DNA of 21,147 nt from an uncultured Clostridia bacterium. Its GTDB lineage: Bacteria > Bacillota_A > Clostridia > Oscillospirales > Acutalibacteraceae. The DNA is taken from NCBI GenBank assembly GCA_937891215.1, contig CALAEU010000243.1:1-21147 (forward strand), read 5' to 3'. Made by a program: the position numbers and the translations under genes. Below the pieces are notes generated by a model, which searched no databases, was not told the DNA's origin, and saw only the letters and a list, made by a program, of their open reading frames with translations. Of this stretch, positions 8,777 through 16,165 are shown in pieces. The stretch's first letter is position 1; every line of letters starts with the position of its first letter.

Positions 8777-9547
8777 CTACACCGAAGTAAATAATTTATA
8801 AATATTATCTGTTAATATTCCGACATAGTTTTCCATAAAATTTCCTACCGGAACAGAAAAAGCAAATAACAGTAAAAATCCGAGAAAAATCTTTAACGGA
8901 AAATGTATTGAAAATATGTTGATTTGTGGTGATAACTTCATTAACACACCCAAAGCAACTTCTAAAACAAATGTAGCAACAATAAATGGTGCAACAAGTT
9001 TTATTATAAGTGAAAATGCAGAAACGAACATAGTCATAATAAACTGTGCTGTATTCTGACCTATTTCTATTGCACCCATAGATACAATATCATAAGACGA
9101 AGCCATTATTCTTATGAATGTCAGGTGACTGTCTGTTGAAAAGAAATACATAATAAACAGAAGTTCAAAAAGTTTACCTGAAACAGATGCCTGAATACTG
9201 GTACCCGGGTCAAATGCCTTAGCCATTGAAAGACCAAAACCCATATCTATTATGTCACCTGCGGCAAAAAGCATATAGTAGAAAATCTGAAAAATAAGGC
9301 CTGCGGCAAAGCCTACTAAAAATTCTTTAAGCATAGCAAAAAGAAACACAAGACCATCGAAATTTTCTATTCCGGGTGCTTTTAATGTCGGTGTAAGAAT
9401 AAGTGTTAATCCTAAAGCAAGACCTACCTTGACTGCAGAAACAACATTTCTTCTTGCAAGTAATGGGTTAAAAAACAGCATTGCTCCCATTCTGCAAAAT
9501 ACGAGAATGTATGCGCCAAGACCTTGTACTAAAAGTTGCCCTGACAT
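8777..9547 (-). CDS. fliR: FliR, flagellar export gate protein
   Basis: Core membrane component of the export gate that assembles with FliP and FliQ. 256 residues with several hydrophobic segments; recognisable family stretches are YILVFCRMGAMLFFNPLL near the N-terminus, KEFLVGFAAGLIFQIFYY (about 74-91) and AAGDIIDMGFGLSMAKAFDP (about 95-114). The start lies 3 nt after the fliQ stop, giving tight coupling; its ribosome binding site is a GGGG run inside the end of fliQ. Confidence 0.95.
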   Translation of the reverse strand: MSGQLLVQGLGAYILVFCRMGAMLFFNPLLARRNVVSAVKVGLALGLTLILTPTLKAPGIENFDGLVFLFAMLKEFLVGFAAGLIFQIFYYMLFAAGDIIDMGFGLSMAKAFDPGTSIQASVSGKLFELLFIMYFFSTDSHLTFIRIMASSYDIVSMGAIEIGQNTAQFIMTMFVSAFSLIIKLVAPFIVATFVLEVALGVLMKLSPQINIFSIHFPLKIFLGFLLLFAFSVPVGNFMENYVGILTDNIYKLFTSV

Positions 9548-9550
9548 TTA

Positions 9551-9814
9551 CTACAACCCCGCCATATAGGACATTATGTACTGGAAGAATTCCTGAATAT
9601 TGGAAATCATCCAGGAACCACCTGCAATAAGAATAACGCCTATAATCAAAATTTTAGGTGCAAATGAAAGGGTTTGCTCGTGAATCTGTGTAGCTGCCTG
9701 AAATATGGCAATCACAAGACCTACGCCAACACTTATTAAAAGCATTGGTGACACAAGTTTTATTATGAGAAGAATCGACTCTCTGAATATAACAAGAGCA
9801 TCTTCCTGTGTCAT
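9551..9814 (-). CDS. fliQ: FliQ, flagellar export gate protein
   Basis: Small two-helix subunit of the FliP-FliQ-FliR gate. I start it at the ATG at 9814 (87 residues, the usual FliQ length) because an AAAGGAG site lies 8 nt upstream of it; the in-frame ATG at 9832 would put that ribosome binding site inside the gene. Two hydrophobic helices are seen (about ILLIIKLVSPMLLISVGVGL and ILIIGVILIAGGSWM), with the conserved AIFQAATQIHEQTLSFAPK segment between them. Confidence 0.95.
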   Translation of the reverse strand: MTQEDALVIFRESILLIIKLVSPMLLISVGVGLVIAIFQAATQIHEQTLSFAPKILIIGVILIAGGSWMISNIQEFFQYIMSYMAGL

Positions 9815-9859
9815 ATTAAGCACTCCTTTCATTTGAAACTTTTTGCAAACATAGCATAG

Positions 9860-10678
9860 CTAATTGAAGCTCGATATGAGCATTTCAATCAGCAGTCCCC
9901 AACCATCGACTACAACGAAAAGCATCAGCTTAAACGGTAGCGATATCATCGATGGAGGAAGCATAACCATACCCATCGACATAAGGGTACTCGAAACTAT
10001 CATATCAATTATTAAAAACGGCAGGAACAACAAAAAGCCCATTGTAAATGCACGTTTTAATTCACTTGTTATAAAAGAAGGAACAATAACAGAAAGTGGT
10101 AATTCTTTCAATGACTCTGTGTTACCGCCCTCAACTATATCTTCATCACCTGACAAAGATAAAAACATATCTAAATCTTTATCTTTAGTTTGTTTAAGCA
10201 TAAACTCTTTTATAGGGTCCTGCATTCTTTCTAAAGCAACTTCTTCTGTAATTTGTCCCTTTTGCAAAGGCTCAATAGCCTCTGTATTTATTGTAGAAAT
10301 AACCGGTGACATAATGAAGAGTGAAAGTGCTAAAGCAAGACCTATAATAACCTGGTTAGGTGGTGTCTGCTGTAAACCGATTGCATTTCTCAAAAGCGAC
10401 AGAACTATTACAATTCTTGTAAAACTCGTCATCATCATAAATAATGATGGCGCTAAAGCAAGTAGCACAAACAAGAATAAAAGTTGTAATTCGCTCATTG
10501 CCCCTTCTTGTGCGTCACTGTTTATATCAACACTTACTGACGCTGCATTTGCAGTAACTGCAAAAATAATAGCAAAAACAGTTATGGCAACTGTTAATAG
10601 TATTAGCCGTCCCCACAACCGTTTTATTTGCTTAGAGTGAGGGGATTTTTCCTTTTGAGTTTTGGGATTTTTATTCAT
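9860..10678 (-). CDS. fliP: FliP, flagellar export gate protein
   Basis: Core gate subunit. I start it at the ATG at 10678 (272 residues): an AGGGAG site lies 9 nt upstream, and the alternative ATG at 10702 would overlap that site. The start overlaps the end of fliO by 8 nt. A basic N-terminus followed by a hydrophobic stretch ending in ANA fits the cleavable signal peptide known for FliP. Family motifs: MMTSFTRIVIVLSLLRNAIG, TPPNQVIIGLALALSLFIMSP (first 20: TPPNQVIIGLALALSLFIMS), and the C-terminal FLPFLIIDMIVSS plus MMLPPS-like VMLPPSMISLPFK segment. Confidence 0.95.
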   Translation of the reverse strand: MNKNPKTQKEKSPHSKQIKRLWGRLILLTVAITVFAIIFAVTANAASVSVDINSDAQEGAMSELQLLFLFVLLALAPSLFMMMTSFTRIVIVLSLLRNAIGLQQTPPNQVIIGLALALSLFIMSPVISTINTEAIEPLQKGQITEEVALERMQDPIKEFMLKQTKDKDLDMFLSLSGDEDIVEGGNTESLKELPLSVIVPSFITSELKRAFTMGFLLFLPFLIIDMIVSSTLMSMGMVMLPPSMISLPFKLMLFVVVDGWGLLIEMLISSFN

Positions 10679-11063
10679 CTTTACCGTCTCCCTTCCCCTC
10701 ATTCTTCTTATTCAACAAATTGTTATAAGCGTCTGTGAAGAAAGTCATAAAGTTATTTTCGCCCGCGTTCTGAACTACCGTGTTCTCAGGGAAAAGTGAA
10801 GCATCCATTTCTTCAATCTTTGTAACGCTTTGTGCTGTAAATGCTAAAAGAAACACTTTATCGGAAACTCTGACTAAAGCAAGTGATTGGTCCTTACCAA
10901 CTGCCATTCGTTCTATTATTTCAATATTTTTAAGTTTACCCGCCATTTTAGGTTGATATTGCTTTGCAAAAAATTTAGAGAAATAATATGCTCCGACAAA
11001 AACGGCAAGCATAAGGACAATTGTACCAATTCCCACGAGAATTGTTTCTACAGTCTGCCCCAT
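10671..11063 (-). CDS. fliO: FliO, flagellar biosynthesis protein
   Basis: Small bitopic membrane protein that assists assembly of the FliP ring in other bacteria. 130 residues: one N-terminal membrane helix (about 7-30), then a cytoplasmic domain with the family pattern IEIIERMAVGKDQSLALVRV and FLLAF. The C-terminus is Lys/Asn/Gly-rich. Sequence similarity within this family is low; the call rests on the motif and the position directly before fliP, fliQ and fliR. GAGGG ribosome binding site 6 nt before the ATG. Also named FliZ in Firmicutes. Confidence 0.9.
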   Translation of the reverse strand: MGQTVETILVGIGTIVLMLAVFVGAYYFSKFFAKQYQPKMAGKLKNIEIIERMAVGKDQSLALVRVSDKVFLLAFTAQSVTKIEEMDASLFPENTVVQNAGENNFMTFFTDAYNNLLNKKNEGKGDGKDE

Positions 11064-11102
11064 ACAAAGCCCTCTCTTATTATAAATTAAATATTATAAT
11101 GA

Positions 11103-11465
11103 TTACAATGGTAAAATTTTAGTAACTGTCTGAACGATCCTGTCTTGTTTGAAAGGTTTAACAATAAAGTCAAGAGCACCTAATTTAATAGCCTCCATAA
11201 CCATTGATTCCTGACCCATAGCAGAACACATAACAACTTTTGAGTTAGGGTCGATTTGTTTGATAGCTGCAAGAGCTTCAATACCGCTCATATTTGGCAT
11301 TGTAATATCAAGAAGAACTAAATCTGGTTTGTGTTCCTGATAAAGTTCAACAGCCTGAGCACCGTCAGCAGCCTCAACAAAATCTGTGTAACCTACACCA
11401 CTTAAGTGGTTTTGAATCATTTTTCTCATGAAACCTGCATCATCAGCTAACATAATTTTATACAT
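11103..11465 (-). CDS. cheY: CheY, chemotaxis response regulator
   Basis: Single-domain receiver; CheY-P binds FliM and FliY to change motor rotation. I start it at the ATG at 11465 (120 residues), which has a GAGGA site 7 nt upstream; the in-frame TTG at 11486 would add seven residues that encode that site. Receiver residues are complete: D8 and D9, phospho-acceptor D53 (LVLLDITMPNMSG), S81 in the conserved Thr/Ser position (VVMCSAMG) and K103 (FIVKPF). It sits between fliY (phosphatase and C-ring) and fliO, with cheC/cheD distal in the same operon. Confidence 0.95.
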   Translation of the reverse strand: MYKIMLADDAGFMRKMIQNHLSGVGYTDFVEAADGAQAVELYQEHKPDLVLLDITMPNMSGIEALAAIKQIDPNSKVVMCSAMGQESMVMEAIKLGALDFIVKPFKQDRIVQTVTKILPL

Positions 11466-11501
11466 AAATTCGTCCTCTTTTCTCAAATTATAATTTTAAT
11501 C

Positions 11502-12836
11502 TTATAAAGAATTACCAAGTGAATCTAAAAGTTCTTTTGCACCGACAATTTCTGTTACACGAACACCGAAGTTATCGCCAACAACAATAACATCACCGTA
11601 CGCTAGTAATTGCCCGTTAACAATAATCTCTGCTGGCGCACCAGTCTGTTTGTCAAGTTCAATAACTGTACCCTGACCAAAGTCCATAATATCTTTAATC
11701 TTTTTCTTTGAGCGACCAATTACAACTGAAATATCAAGTTGAACGCCCATAAGTAAGTTAAGATTACCGCTGTATGGATTTCCTTGCATACCAACTTTTT
11801 TACCAAAATCAGGGAAATCTGCCGTTTTAATTGTAACAGATGGGTCTTGCTGCATTGGCATTCCATAACCCATAGGTGGTTGCTGCATCGGCATTCCATA
11901 ATAAGGATTCTGCATATTAGGCATCATACCTTGCTGATATGGATTCTGCTGATACATACCTTGCTGCATGTACTGTTCCTGACCATACATTGGTGGTTGA
12001 GCGTACATATTAGGAGCACCCTGATTCATAGATTGTGCATTATATGTATTATCCTGAACAGGTGGTTGTACTGGTGGTTGTACAGGTGGTTGCTCTGGCA
12101 CCGGAGCTGGAGCTGGTGCAGGAGTTGGAGCGGGAGCAGGTGCTGGTGCAGGAGCAGGAATTTCTGCTGGTGCAGGTTCTGCTGCTTCTTCGCCACCTGA
12201 AATTATTGAAATAATTCTTTTTGCCAAATCAATTGACAAGTAAGAAGTAAATACTGTATCAACAATTGTTTTGCCTACTGCATCATCTTCAATATTAAGA
12301 TTAAAAGAAACTGCTACAACATTTTCTTCTGAATGACCATCTGCTTCAAAAGATTCAAGCACATCTGTGCGTGATGTGATTAACTTTGACTCAGGTGTTG
12401 AAATATTAACTGTCATACCTAAGATTTCTGAAAGTGCAGTTGCAGATGAACCCATCATCTGATTCATAACTTCACAAGCAGCACTAAGGCTCATATCGTC
12501 AAATTCAAATTCTTCTTCTGAACCCTGGGTGTAATCGTTACCCATAAGAATGTCTAAGATTATTCTCATATCGTTTCTTCTGAGAATAATTACGTTAGCA
12601 CCCTCAATACCTTCAACATAGTTAATTTTTACTAAAATTGCAGGTTCAAGTTTAGAATAATCAATGGTATCAAAAGTATTTAATTCAACATTAGGAGTTG
12701 TTATTAATACCTTCTTGTCTAACATTGAAGATACCGCTGTAGCCGCAGCACCCATGCTAATGTTTAAGACTTCACCAATGGCATCAAGGTCATCGGCTGT
12801 TAAGAAATTTTCGCTATTAGTCTTCAACTGTTGCAT
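11502..12836 (-). CDS. fliY: FliY, C-ring switch protein with CheC-like phosphatase domain and FliN/SpoA domain
   Basis: C-ring subunit of Firmicutes that also dephosphorylates CheY-P at the motor. 444 residues. An N-terminal CheC-like domain (about 14-210) carries both Glu-Asn pairs (E22/N25 in EVLNISMG, E122/N125 in EVMNQMMG), so activity is predicted. A low-complexity linker covers about 215-330. The C-terminal SpoA (FliN) domain is at about 357-436 (LLMGVQLDISVVIGRSKK, IVNGQLLAYGDVIVV). The start is uncertain: the GGGAGG site directly abuts the ATG at 12836 with no spacer, whereas a TTG at 12827 (codon 4) has a 9-nt spacer. Either way the start overlaps the end of fliM. Confidence 0.95.
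   Translation of the reverse strand: MQQLKTNSENFLTADDLDAIGEVLNISMGAAATAVSSMLDKKVLITTPNVELNTFDTIDYSKLEPAILVKINYVEGIEGANVIILRRNDMRIILDILMGNDYTQGSEEEFEFDDMSLSAACEVMNQMMGSSATALSEILGMTVNISTPESKLITSRTDVLESFEADGHSEENVVAVSFNLNIEDDAVGKTIVDTVFTSYLSIDLAKRIISIISGGEEAAEPAPAEIPAPAPAPAPAPTPAPAPAPVPEQPPVQPPVQPPVQDNTYNAQSMNQGAPNMYAQPPMYGQEQYMQQGMYQQNPYQQGMMPNMQNPYYGMPMQQPPMGYGMPMQQDPSVTIKTADFPDFGKKVGMQGNPYSGNLNLLMGVQLDISVVIGRSKKKIKDIMDFGQGTVIELDKQTGAPAEIIVNGQLLAYGDVIVVGDNFGVRVTEIVGAKELLDSLGNSL
12061..12180 (-). repeat. fliY: Coding low-complexity repeats in the FliY linker
   Basis: Three near-identical 12-bp units beginning GGTGGTTG (12061-12096) encode repeated PPVQ. The adjoining stretch (to about 12180) is built from GGAGCT/GGTGCA-type triplet pairs and encodes an alternating Ala-Pro run. 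Both are DNA repeats that could change length by slippage while staying in frame. Confidence 0.8.
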
Positions 12837-13842
12837 CCTCCCTTTGTTTTTCTTCTTGTTGGTCGCCTAATGATTTGACAAGTTTAATTGCTTTCTTATT
12901 ATTGGATTCACCCATTCTTGCAGTATACCAAGGCATACCCTCAATGTGAACCTCAATATTGTCATCAATACGCTTATTTAACATCAAAACATCATTTACT
13001 CTTAAGTCGGTAACTTCTTCAAAAGACATTGTACATCTGTCAAGATAAGCTTCAATGTTAAGGTCAGATTTCTTAAGGTAATCCATAAGTAAATCTTTCT
13101 TTTGTTTTTCTTTATCCTGATCCTGTTGTCTTTCGCCCTGAGAATATTTCTGACTCAAGTTGTTAATGACTTCTTCAAATTTATCAGCAGGCATACATAA
13201 GTTTGCCGTACCTTCGTAAAATTCTTCTTTTATATCGAACGAAACGATAAGAACTATATCCTGTGGTGAAAATGCCTGAATAAGTCTACCATTTGTCTGA
13301 ATAGCTTTAAAAGAAGTTTCAAGTGGGAAATAGGTCTGCCAGGCATCTTTCATAGTCCTTGCAACCTTGGTCATTACATGTTCAAGTAACGCCGTTTCTA
13401 TTTCTGTATAATCTCGTTGAAGTATTGTAGGTTCGCCATTACCACCCATCAACCTGTCAATTAACATATAACCGAATGATGTAGGAAATTCGAGAAGCAT
13501 TGTTGTTTCACCGAAACTCGAATTTTCAGGTTCAAAACCTATAATACCTACCAGAGTACTGTCCGGAATAGCATTGTTAAACTCAAAATATCTTTGTTCT
13601 TCTAACTGACTGACATTCACTTCGCAAATACTGTGAAGTGCGTTTGTAAAATAAGAAGAAACAATTCTTGCATAAGTTTCAAGAAAGTTGTTTAACGATT
13701 TAAGCTGGTCTTTTGTAAACTTTTTAGGTGAGGCGAAGTTATATGCTTTAATTCTTTCTTCCGGCTCGCTCTCAACCGGTGCACCGCTTTTCATTCGTTG
13801 CAAAAGTTCATCAATCTGGCTTTGGGATAACGCTTCTGCCAT
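12817..13842 (-). CDS. fliM: FliM, flagellar motor switch protein
   Basis: C-ring protein that receives CheY-P and sets the direction of rotation. 341 residues. The CheY-P-binding peptide is intact at the N-terminus (SQSQIDELLQRMKSG, about 6-20). The middle CheC-like domain has the GGxG motif of FliM (LIDRLMGGNGEP), and the C-terminal SpoA domain starts around LNIEAYLDRCTMSFEEVTDL. The AAAGGAG ribosome binding site is about 12 nt from the ATG, a longer spacing than usual. It directly follows motB: the fliL gene often found between them is absent. Confidence 0.97.
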   Translation of the reverse strand: MAEALSQSQIDELLQRMKSGAPVESEPEERIKAYNFASPKKFTKDQLKSLNNFLETYARIVSSYFTNALHSICEVNVSQLEEQRYFEFNNAIPDSTLVGIIGFEPENSSFGETTMLLEFPTSFGYMLIDRLMGGNGEPTILQRDYTEIETALLEHVMTKVARTMKDAWQTYFPLETSFKAIQTNGRLIQAFSPQDIVLIVSFDIKEEFYEGTANLCMPADKFEEVINNLSQKYSQGERQQDQDKEKQKKDLLMDYLKKSDLNIEAYLDRCTMSFEEVTDLRVNDVLMLNKRIDDNIEVHIEGMPWYTARMGESNNKKAIKLVKSLGDQQEEKQREDATVED

Positions 13843-13892
13843 TCAGCTACTCAACTCCTTTCTTGGAATAAATATTTTTGAAAATTTTTTCA

Positions 13893-14711
13893 TTATTTAG
13901 ATAACTGTGGAAGTAAAACATCATTTACATTGCCCTCTTTAGGGTACTCATCATTGTTATAAAGCTCTGCAAGAGCATCGTAAATATTTGTATTTACATT
14001 ACTGTCTTTACCGATAATAACAAGTTCAACACGACGATTCTTTCTCATACCTTCTTCTGTGTCGTTAGACGCTACAGGGAAGTTATCACCATAACCCAAT
14101 GTAACAAGTTTCATATTATCGATTTTTTTATTTAATTCAAAAAAGTTTGCAACAACTGCAGCTCTTTCTCCTGAAAGGCGCCATGTTCTTTCAGGGTCCT
14201 GCTCATAAGCCGGATTTGCTGTGTGTCCCAAAATATTTATGACCTTAATTTCTTTTTCATATTCTTTCAAACCGTCACCTATGAAATCCAATACTTCATA
14301 AGCATCATCTCTCAAGGTATATTCGTTAGCTTTAAAGAATATAGCACTGTCAAATCGTACATAAATAACATCTTCTATTTTCGCAATGGAAACAGAACTT
14401 TCCATATTATTTTCTTCAATATACTCTTCTAATTTTTCAAAGAGTGTATCCATAGCGGCTTCTGTCATATCCTGACTATTACCTCCACCTTCACCGCCAC
14501 CTTGCTGAGTTGCATCAAGGTATTCTTCAAGCACTTCTTTATCTATGTTCTGGAATGATTCAAGGAAAGCATTAAACTTTTCCTGGTCAATAACTGACAT
14601 ACTAATCATTAATACAAAGAAAGTAAGAAGCAAGGTAACCATATCGGCGTAGGTATTAAGCCAAGCCTGACCGCCACCGCCACCGCCGGAAGAATTTCTT
14701 TTTCTTGCCAT
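13893..14711 (-). CDS. motB: MotB, flagellar stator protein
   Basis: Stator subunit that carries the ion and anchors the stator to peptidoglycan. 272 residues. A short basic N-terminus with six consecutive Gly leads to the single membrane helix TYADMVTLLLTFFVLMISM with the ion-binding Asp at residue 23. The C-terminal OmpA-like peptidoglycan-binding domain (about 118-235) contains ILGHTANP, WRLSGERAAVVANFF and GYGDNFPVASN with MRKNRRVELVI. The segment between (about 60-110) is the plug/linker region and is rich in Gly and acidic residues. Whether it is proton- or sodium-driven cannot be told from sequence alone. Confidence 0.96.
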   Translation of the reverse strand: MARKRNSSGGGGGGQAWLNTYADMVTLLLTFFVLMISMSVIDQEKFNAFLESFQNIDKEVLEEYLDATQQGGGEGGGNSQDMTEAAMDTLFEKLEEYIEENNMESSVSIAKIEDVIYVRFDSAIFFKANEYTLRDDAYEVLDFIGDGLKEYEKEIKVINILGHTANPAYEQDPERTWRLSGERAAVVANFFELNKKIDNMKLVTLGYGDNFPVASNDTEEGMRKNRRVELVIIGKDSNVNTNIYDALAELYNNDEYPKEGNVNDVLLPQLSK

Positions 14712-14744
14712 TTTTTACCAACCTTTACATAATTATTGGGTTAA

Positions 14745-15608
14745 TTATTTCTTACCCTTTTTTCCGCCTTCATCTTCTGATGAACTGCCGTCTCCCGGAT
14801 TAAACTTCTTTTGTTTATATTCTGGTAACATATGTACAAGTCGTTCCTGAACTAATTTCGGGTTTTCACCAGCCTGAATAGCCTGTACACCCTCTGCTAT
14901 AATTGACATACAAAGATATTCTTCTTCGTGACGAACTCTTAATTTATTTGAAATAGGTGCAAAGAATGCATTAGCCAAGAGCGAACCGTAGAAGGTTGTA
15001 ATAAGTGCAACCGCCATATTAGGACCTAATGTATCAATATCGCTCATGTTCTGAAGCATATTTACAAGACCTATGAGTGTTCCTATCATACCGAACGCAG
15101 GACCGAGTTCTGCACCTTTGTCATAAAATGCCCTGTCAGCTGAGTGACGGTCATCAAGGTTTGCAAGCCAGCAATCCATTTGTTCTTTAACTTTTTCCTG
15201 GTCAACCGAGTCAACTACCATCTGAAAACTATTTTTCATAAAGGCATCGGTCATTTCATTTGTATCTTCTTCAAGTGCTAAAAGACCATTAGCTCTCGCT
15301 TTTTTAGCACATTCAACTATTTTTGCTATATAAACTTCTGGATTATATACTTTTGGAGAAAAGATTATTCCTAAATGCTTGGGGATTTTTGCAAATTGTG
15401 AAAGTGGAAAGCTGAACATTAAACAGCCTATAACACCACCAATAACAATAATTATACTAGATAATTCAATGAAGTTACCCATAGTTTCTGGAGTAAATTC
15501 ATATCCTTCAGTACCATCAGTTTTTCTGTTAAACATAATACCAAACACAACCATACCAAAAGCAAGTATAAGTCCGATTATTGACATTATATCGATTTTA
15601 CGTTTCAT
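14745..15608 (-). CDS. motA: MotA, flagellar stator protein
   Basis: Pentameric stator subunit around MotB. 287 residues with four membrane helices (about 8-26, 47-66, 168-186 and 196-216). Cytoplasmic loop residues of the FliG-contacting region are present (AKKARANGLLALEED, R105 and the following Glu residues), as are the two conserved Pro residues (P170 in ELGPAFGMIGTLIG and P196 in LGPNMAVALITT). The C-terminal tail is charged and low complexity. Ribosome binding site AAAGGGG is about 13 nt from the ATG. The next gene is motB, 33 nt downstream. Confidence 0.96.
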   Translation of the reverse strand: MKRKIDIMSIIGLILAFGMVVFGIMFNRKTDGTEGYEFTPETMGNFIELSSIIIVIGGVIGCLMFSFPLSQFAKIPKHLGIIFSPKVYNPEVYIAKIVECAKKARANGLLALEEDTNEMTDAFMKNSFQMVVDSVDQEKVKEQMDCWLANLDDRHSADRAFYDKGAELGPAFGMIGTLIGLVNMLQNMSDIDTLGPNMAVALITTFYGSLLANAFFAPISNKLRVRHEEEYLCMSIIAEGVQAIQAGENPKLVQERLVHMLPEYKQKKFNPGDGSSSEDEGGKKGKK

Positions 15609-15660
15609 AAAGCCTGATACGCCCCTTTAAATATATTTTCCTAATTTTTCCAATCAGTTT

Positions 15661-15879
15661 TTATAAATCGCCAATATTAGGAATTATCTTTGCTGAAGAA
15701 CCCCCTGAAATAGCACGATACTCATATATTTTTCGTGTTACTTCTTCCATTGGTTCTTTAACAATAATAATGTTTTTTGTAACTAATCTTACTGTTGTGT
15801 CCGGAGTTTCTTCTATTGTTTCAATCAAATCCGGATTCAATGCAAACGGAACATTGTTTAGTTTGGTTAACATAATCAT
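15661..15879 (-). CDS. flbD: FlbD/SwrD, flagellar motor power protein
   Basis: A 72-residue member of the FlbD family, which in Bacillus (SwrD) increases torque by helping stator engagement. The family pattern is clear: IMLTKLNNVPFALNPDLIE, then ETPDTTVRLV and IVKEPMEEV. It stands where expected between flgE and motA/motB. The first ATG at 15879 is preferred, because a GTGGGG site lies 8 nt upstream; a second ATG two codons later is possible. It is the first gene after the 286-nt gap that follows flgE, and its leader has a strong potential RNA structure (15903-15987). Confidence 0.93.
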   Translation of the reverse strand: MIMLTKLNNVPFALNPDLIETIEETPDTTVRLVTKNIIIVKEPMEEVTRKIYEYRAISGGSSAKIIPNIGDL

Positions 15880-15902
15880 AGTTATTTCCCCACGAATTGT
15901 AA

Positions 15903-15987
15903 TTTGGTTGTTAGTATATTTTCGTATAAAATATATCTTAATACCGGCGACAACCTCACAACAACCAAAGAGATTGTCGCGGCATTA
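15903..15987 (-). ncRNA. Candidate structured leader RNA of flbD, with pseudoknot potential
   Basis: In the sense (-) transcript a long hairpin is formed by 15970-15987 (5' arm) and 15939-15957 (3' arm, one bulged base at 15946), 18 pairs with a 12-nt loop (15958-15969). The two imperfect positions are G-U pairs in this strand but would be A-C mismatches in the other strand. A second hairpin (8 bp, 15915-15922 with 15928-15935) follows. Then 15903-15912 is exactly complementary over 10 nt to the loop bases 15960-15969. The region ends about 10 nt before the flbD ribosome binding site. I do not recognise a known riboswitch class. Confidence 0.5.
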
Positions 15988-15992
15988 TTTAA

Positions 15993-16120
15993 AAGATTTA
16001 TGGTATATAGGTTTATAAGTTGAATAATCAACTTTTTAATGCATCCCGATACATTCTGAATAACATACCAAAATGCATTTTTTTAAGATTTATGGTATAT
16101 ATTCAAAAGATTTATGGTAT
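15993..16120 (-). repeat. Three direct copies of a 14-bp sequence upstream of flbD
   Basis: ATACCATAAATCTT (sense strand) occurs three times in the flgE-flbD gap, at 15993-16006, 16085-16098 and 16107-16120; the first two copies match over two more bases (ATATACC start). Copies 2 and 3 are 22 bp apart, about two helical turns, and copies 1 and 2 are 92 bp apart. A lone inverted TGGTAT core lies at 16065-16070. This gap holds no gene that I can support. The repeats could be operator sites or elements of the leader RNA. Confidence 0.7.
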
Positions 16121-16165
16121 GTAGTTAAAACAAATATTGGGTAAACGCTTCAACTAACTACCAAA

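Noticed and set aside
9864..10640. 258-codon open frame on the + strand antisense to fliP
   Set aside because: It lies wholly within the confidently identified fliP, has no recognisable domain and reads as a shadow of FliP codon composition.
11784..12200. 138-codon + strand frame opposite fliY, rich in Trp, His, Arg and Leu
   Set aside because: It is the complement of the Ala-Pro and Met/Gln repeat linker of FliY; its composition is an artefact of that repeat.
15976..16001. Possible sigma-28 promoter on the - strand (TAAA with GCCGCGAC)
   Set aside because: The spacing is about 13 nt instead of about 15, and the second box deviates from GCCGATAA in several positions. It also overlaps the stem of the candidate RNA.
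15999..16031. Possible sigma-A promoter on the - strand (TTGATT about 16 nt before TATATA)
   Set aside because: Both boxes are partial matches in very AT-rich DNA, and the TATA box overlaps one of the three repeats. Not strong enough without a mapped transcript start.
16017..16037. Hairpin AAGTTGA/TCAACTT with a T-run on its + strand side
   Set aside because: The T-run follows only in + strand orientation, where no gene is being transcribed. In the operon direction there is no U-tract and the stem is AT-rich.
16022..16068. 16-codon frame MHFGMLFRMYRDALKS on the - strand in the flgE-flbD gap
   Set aside because: There is no Shine-Dalgarno upstream, only an A-run, and nothing else supports translation.
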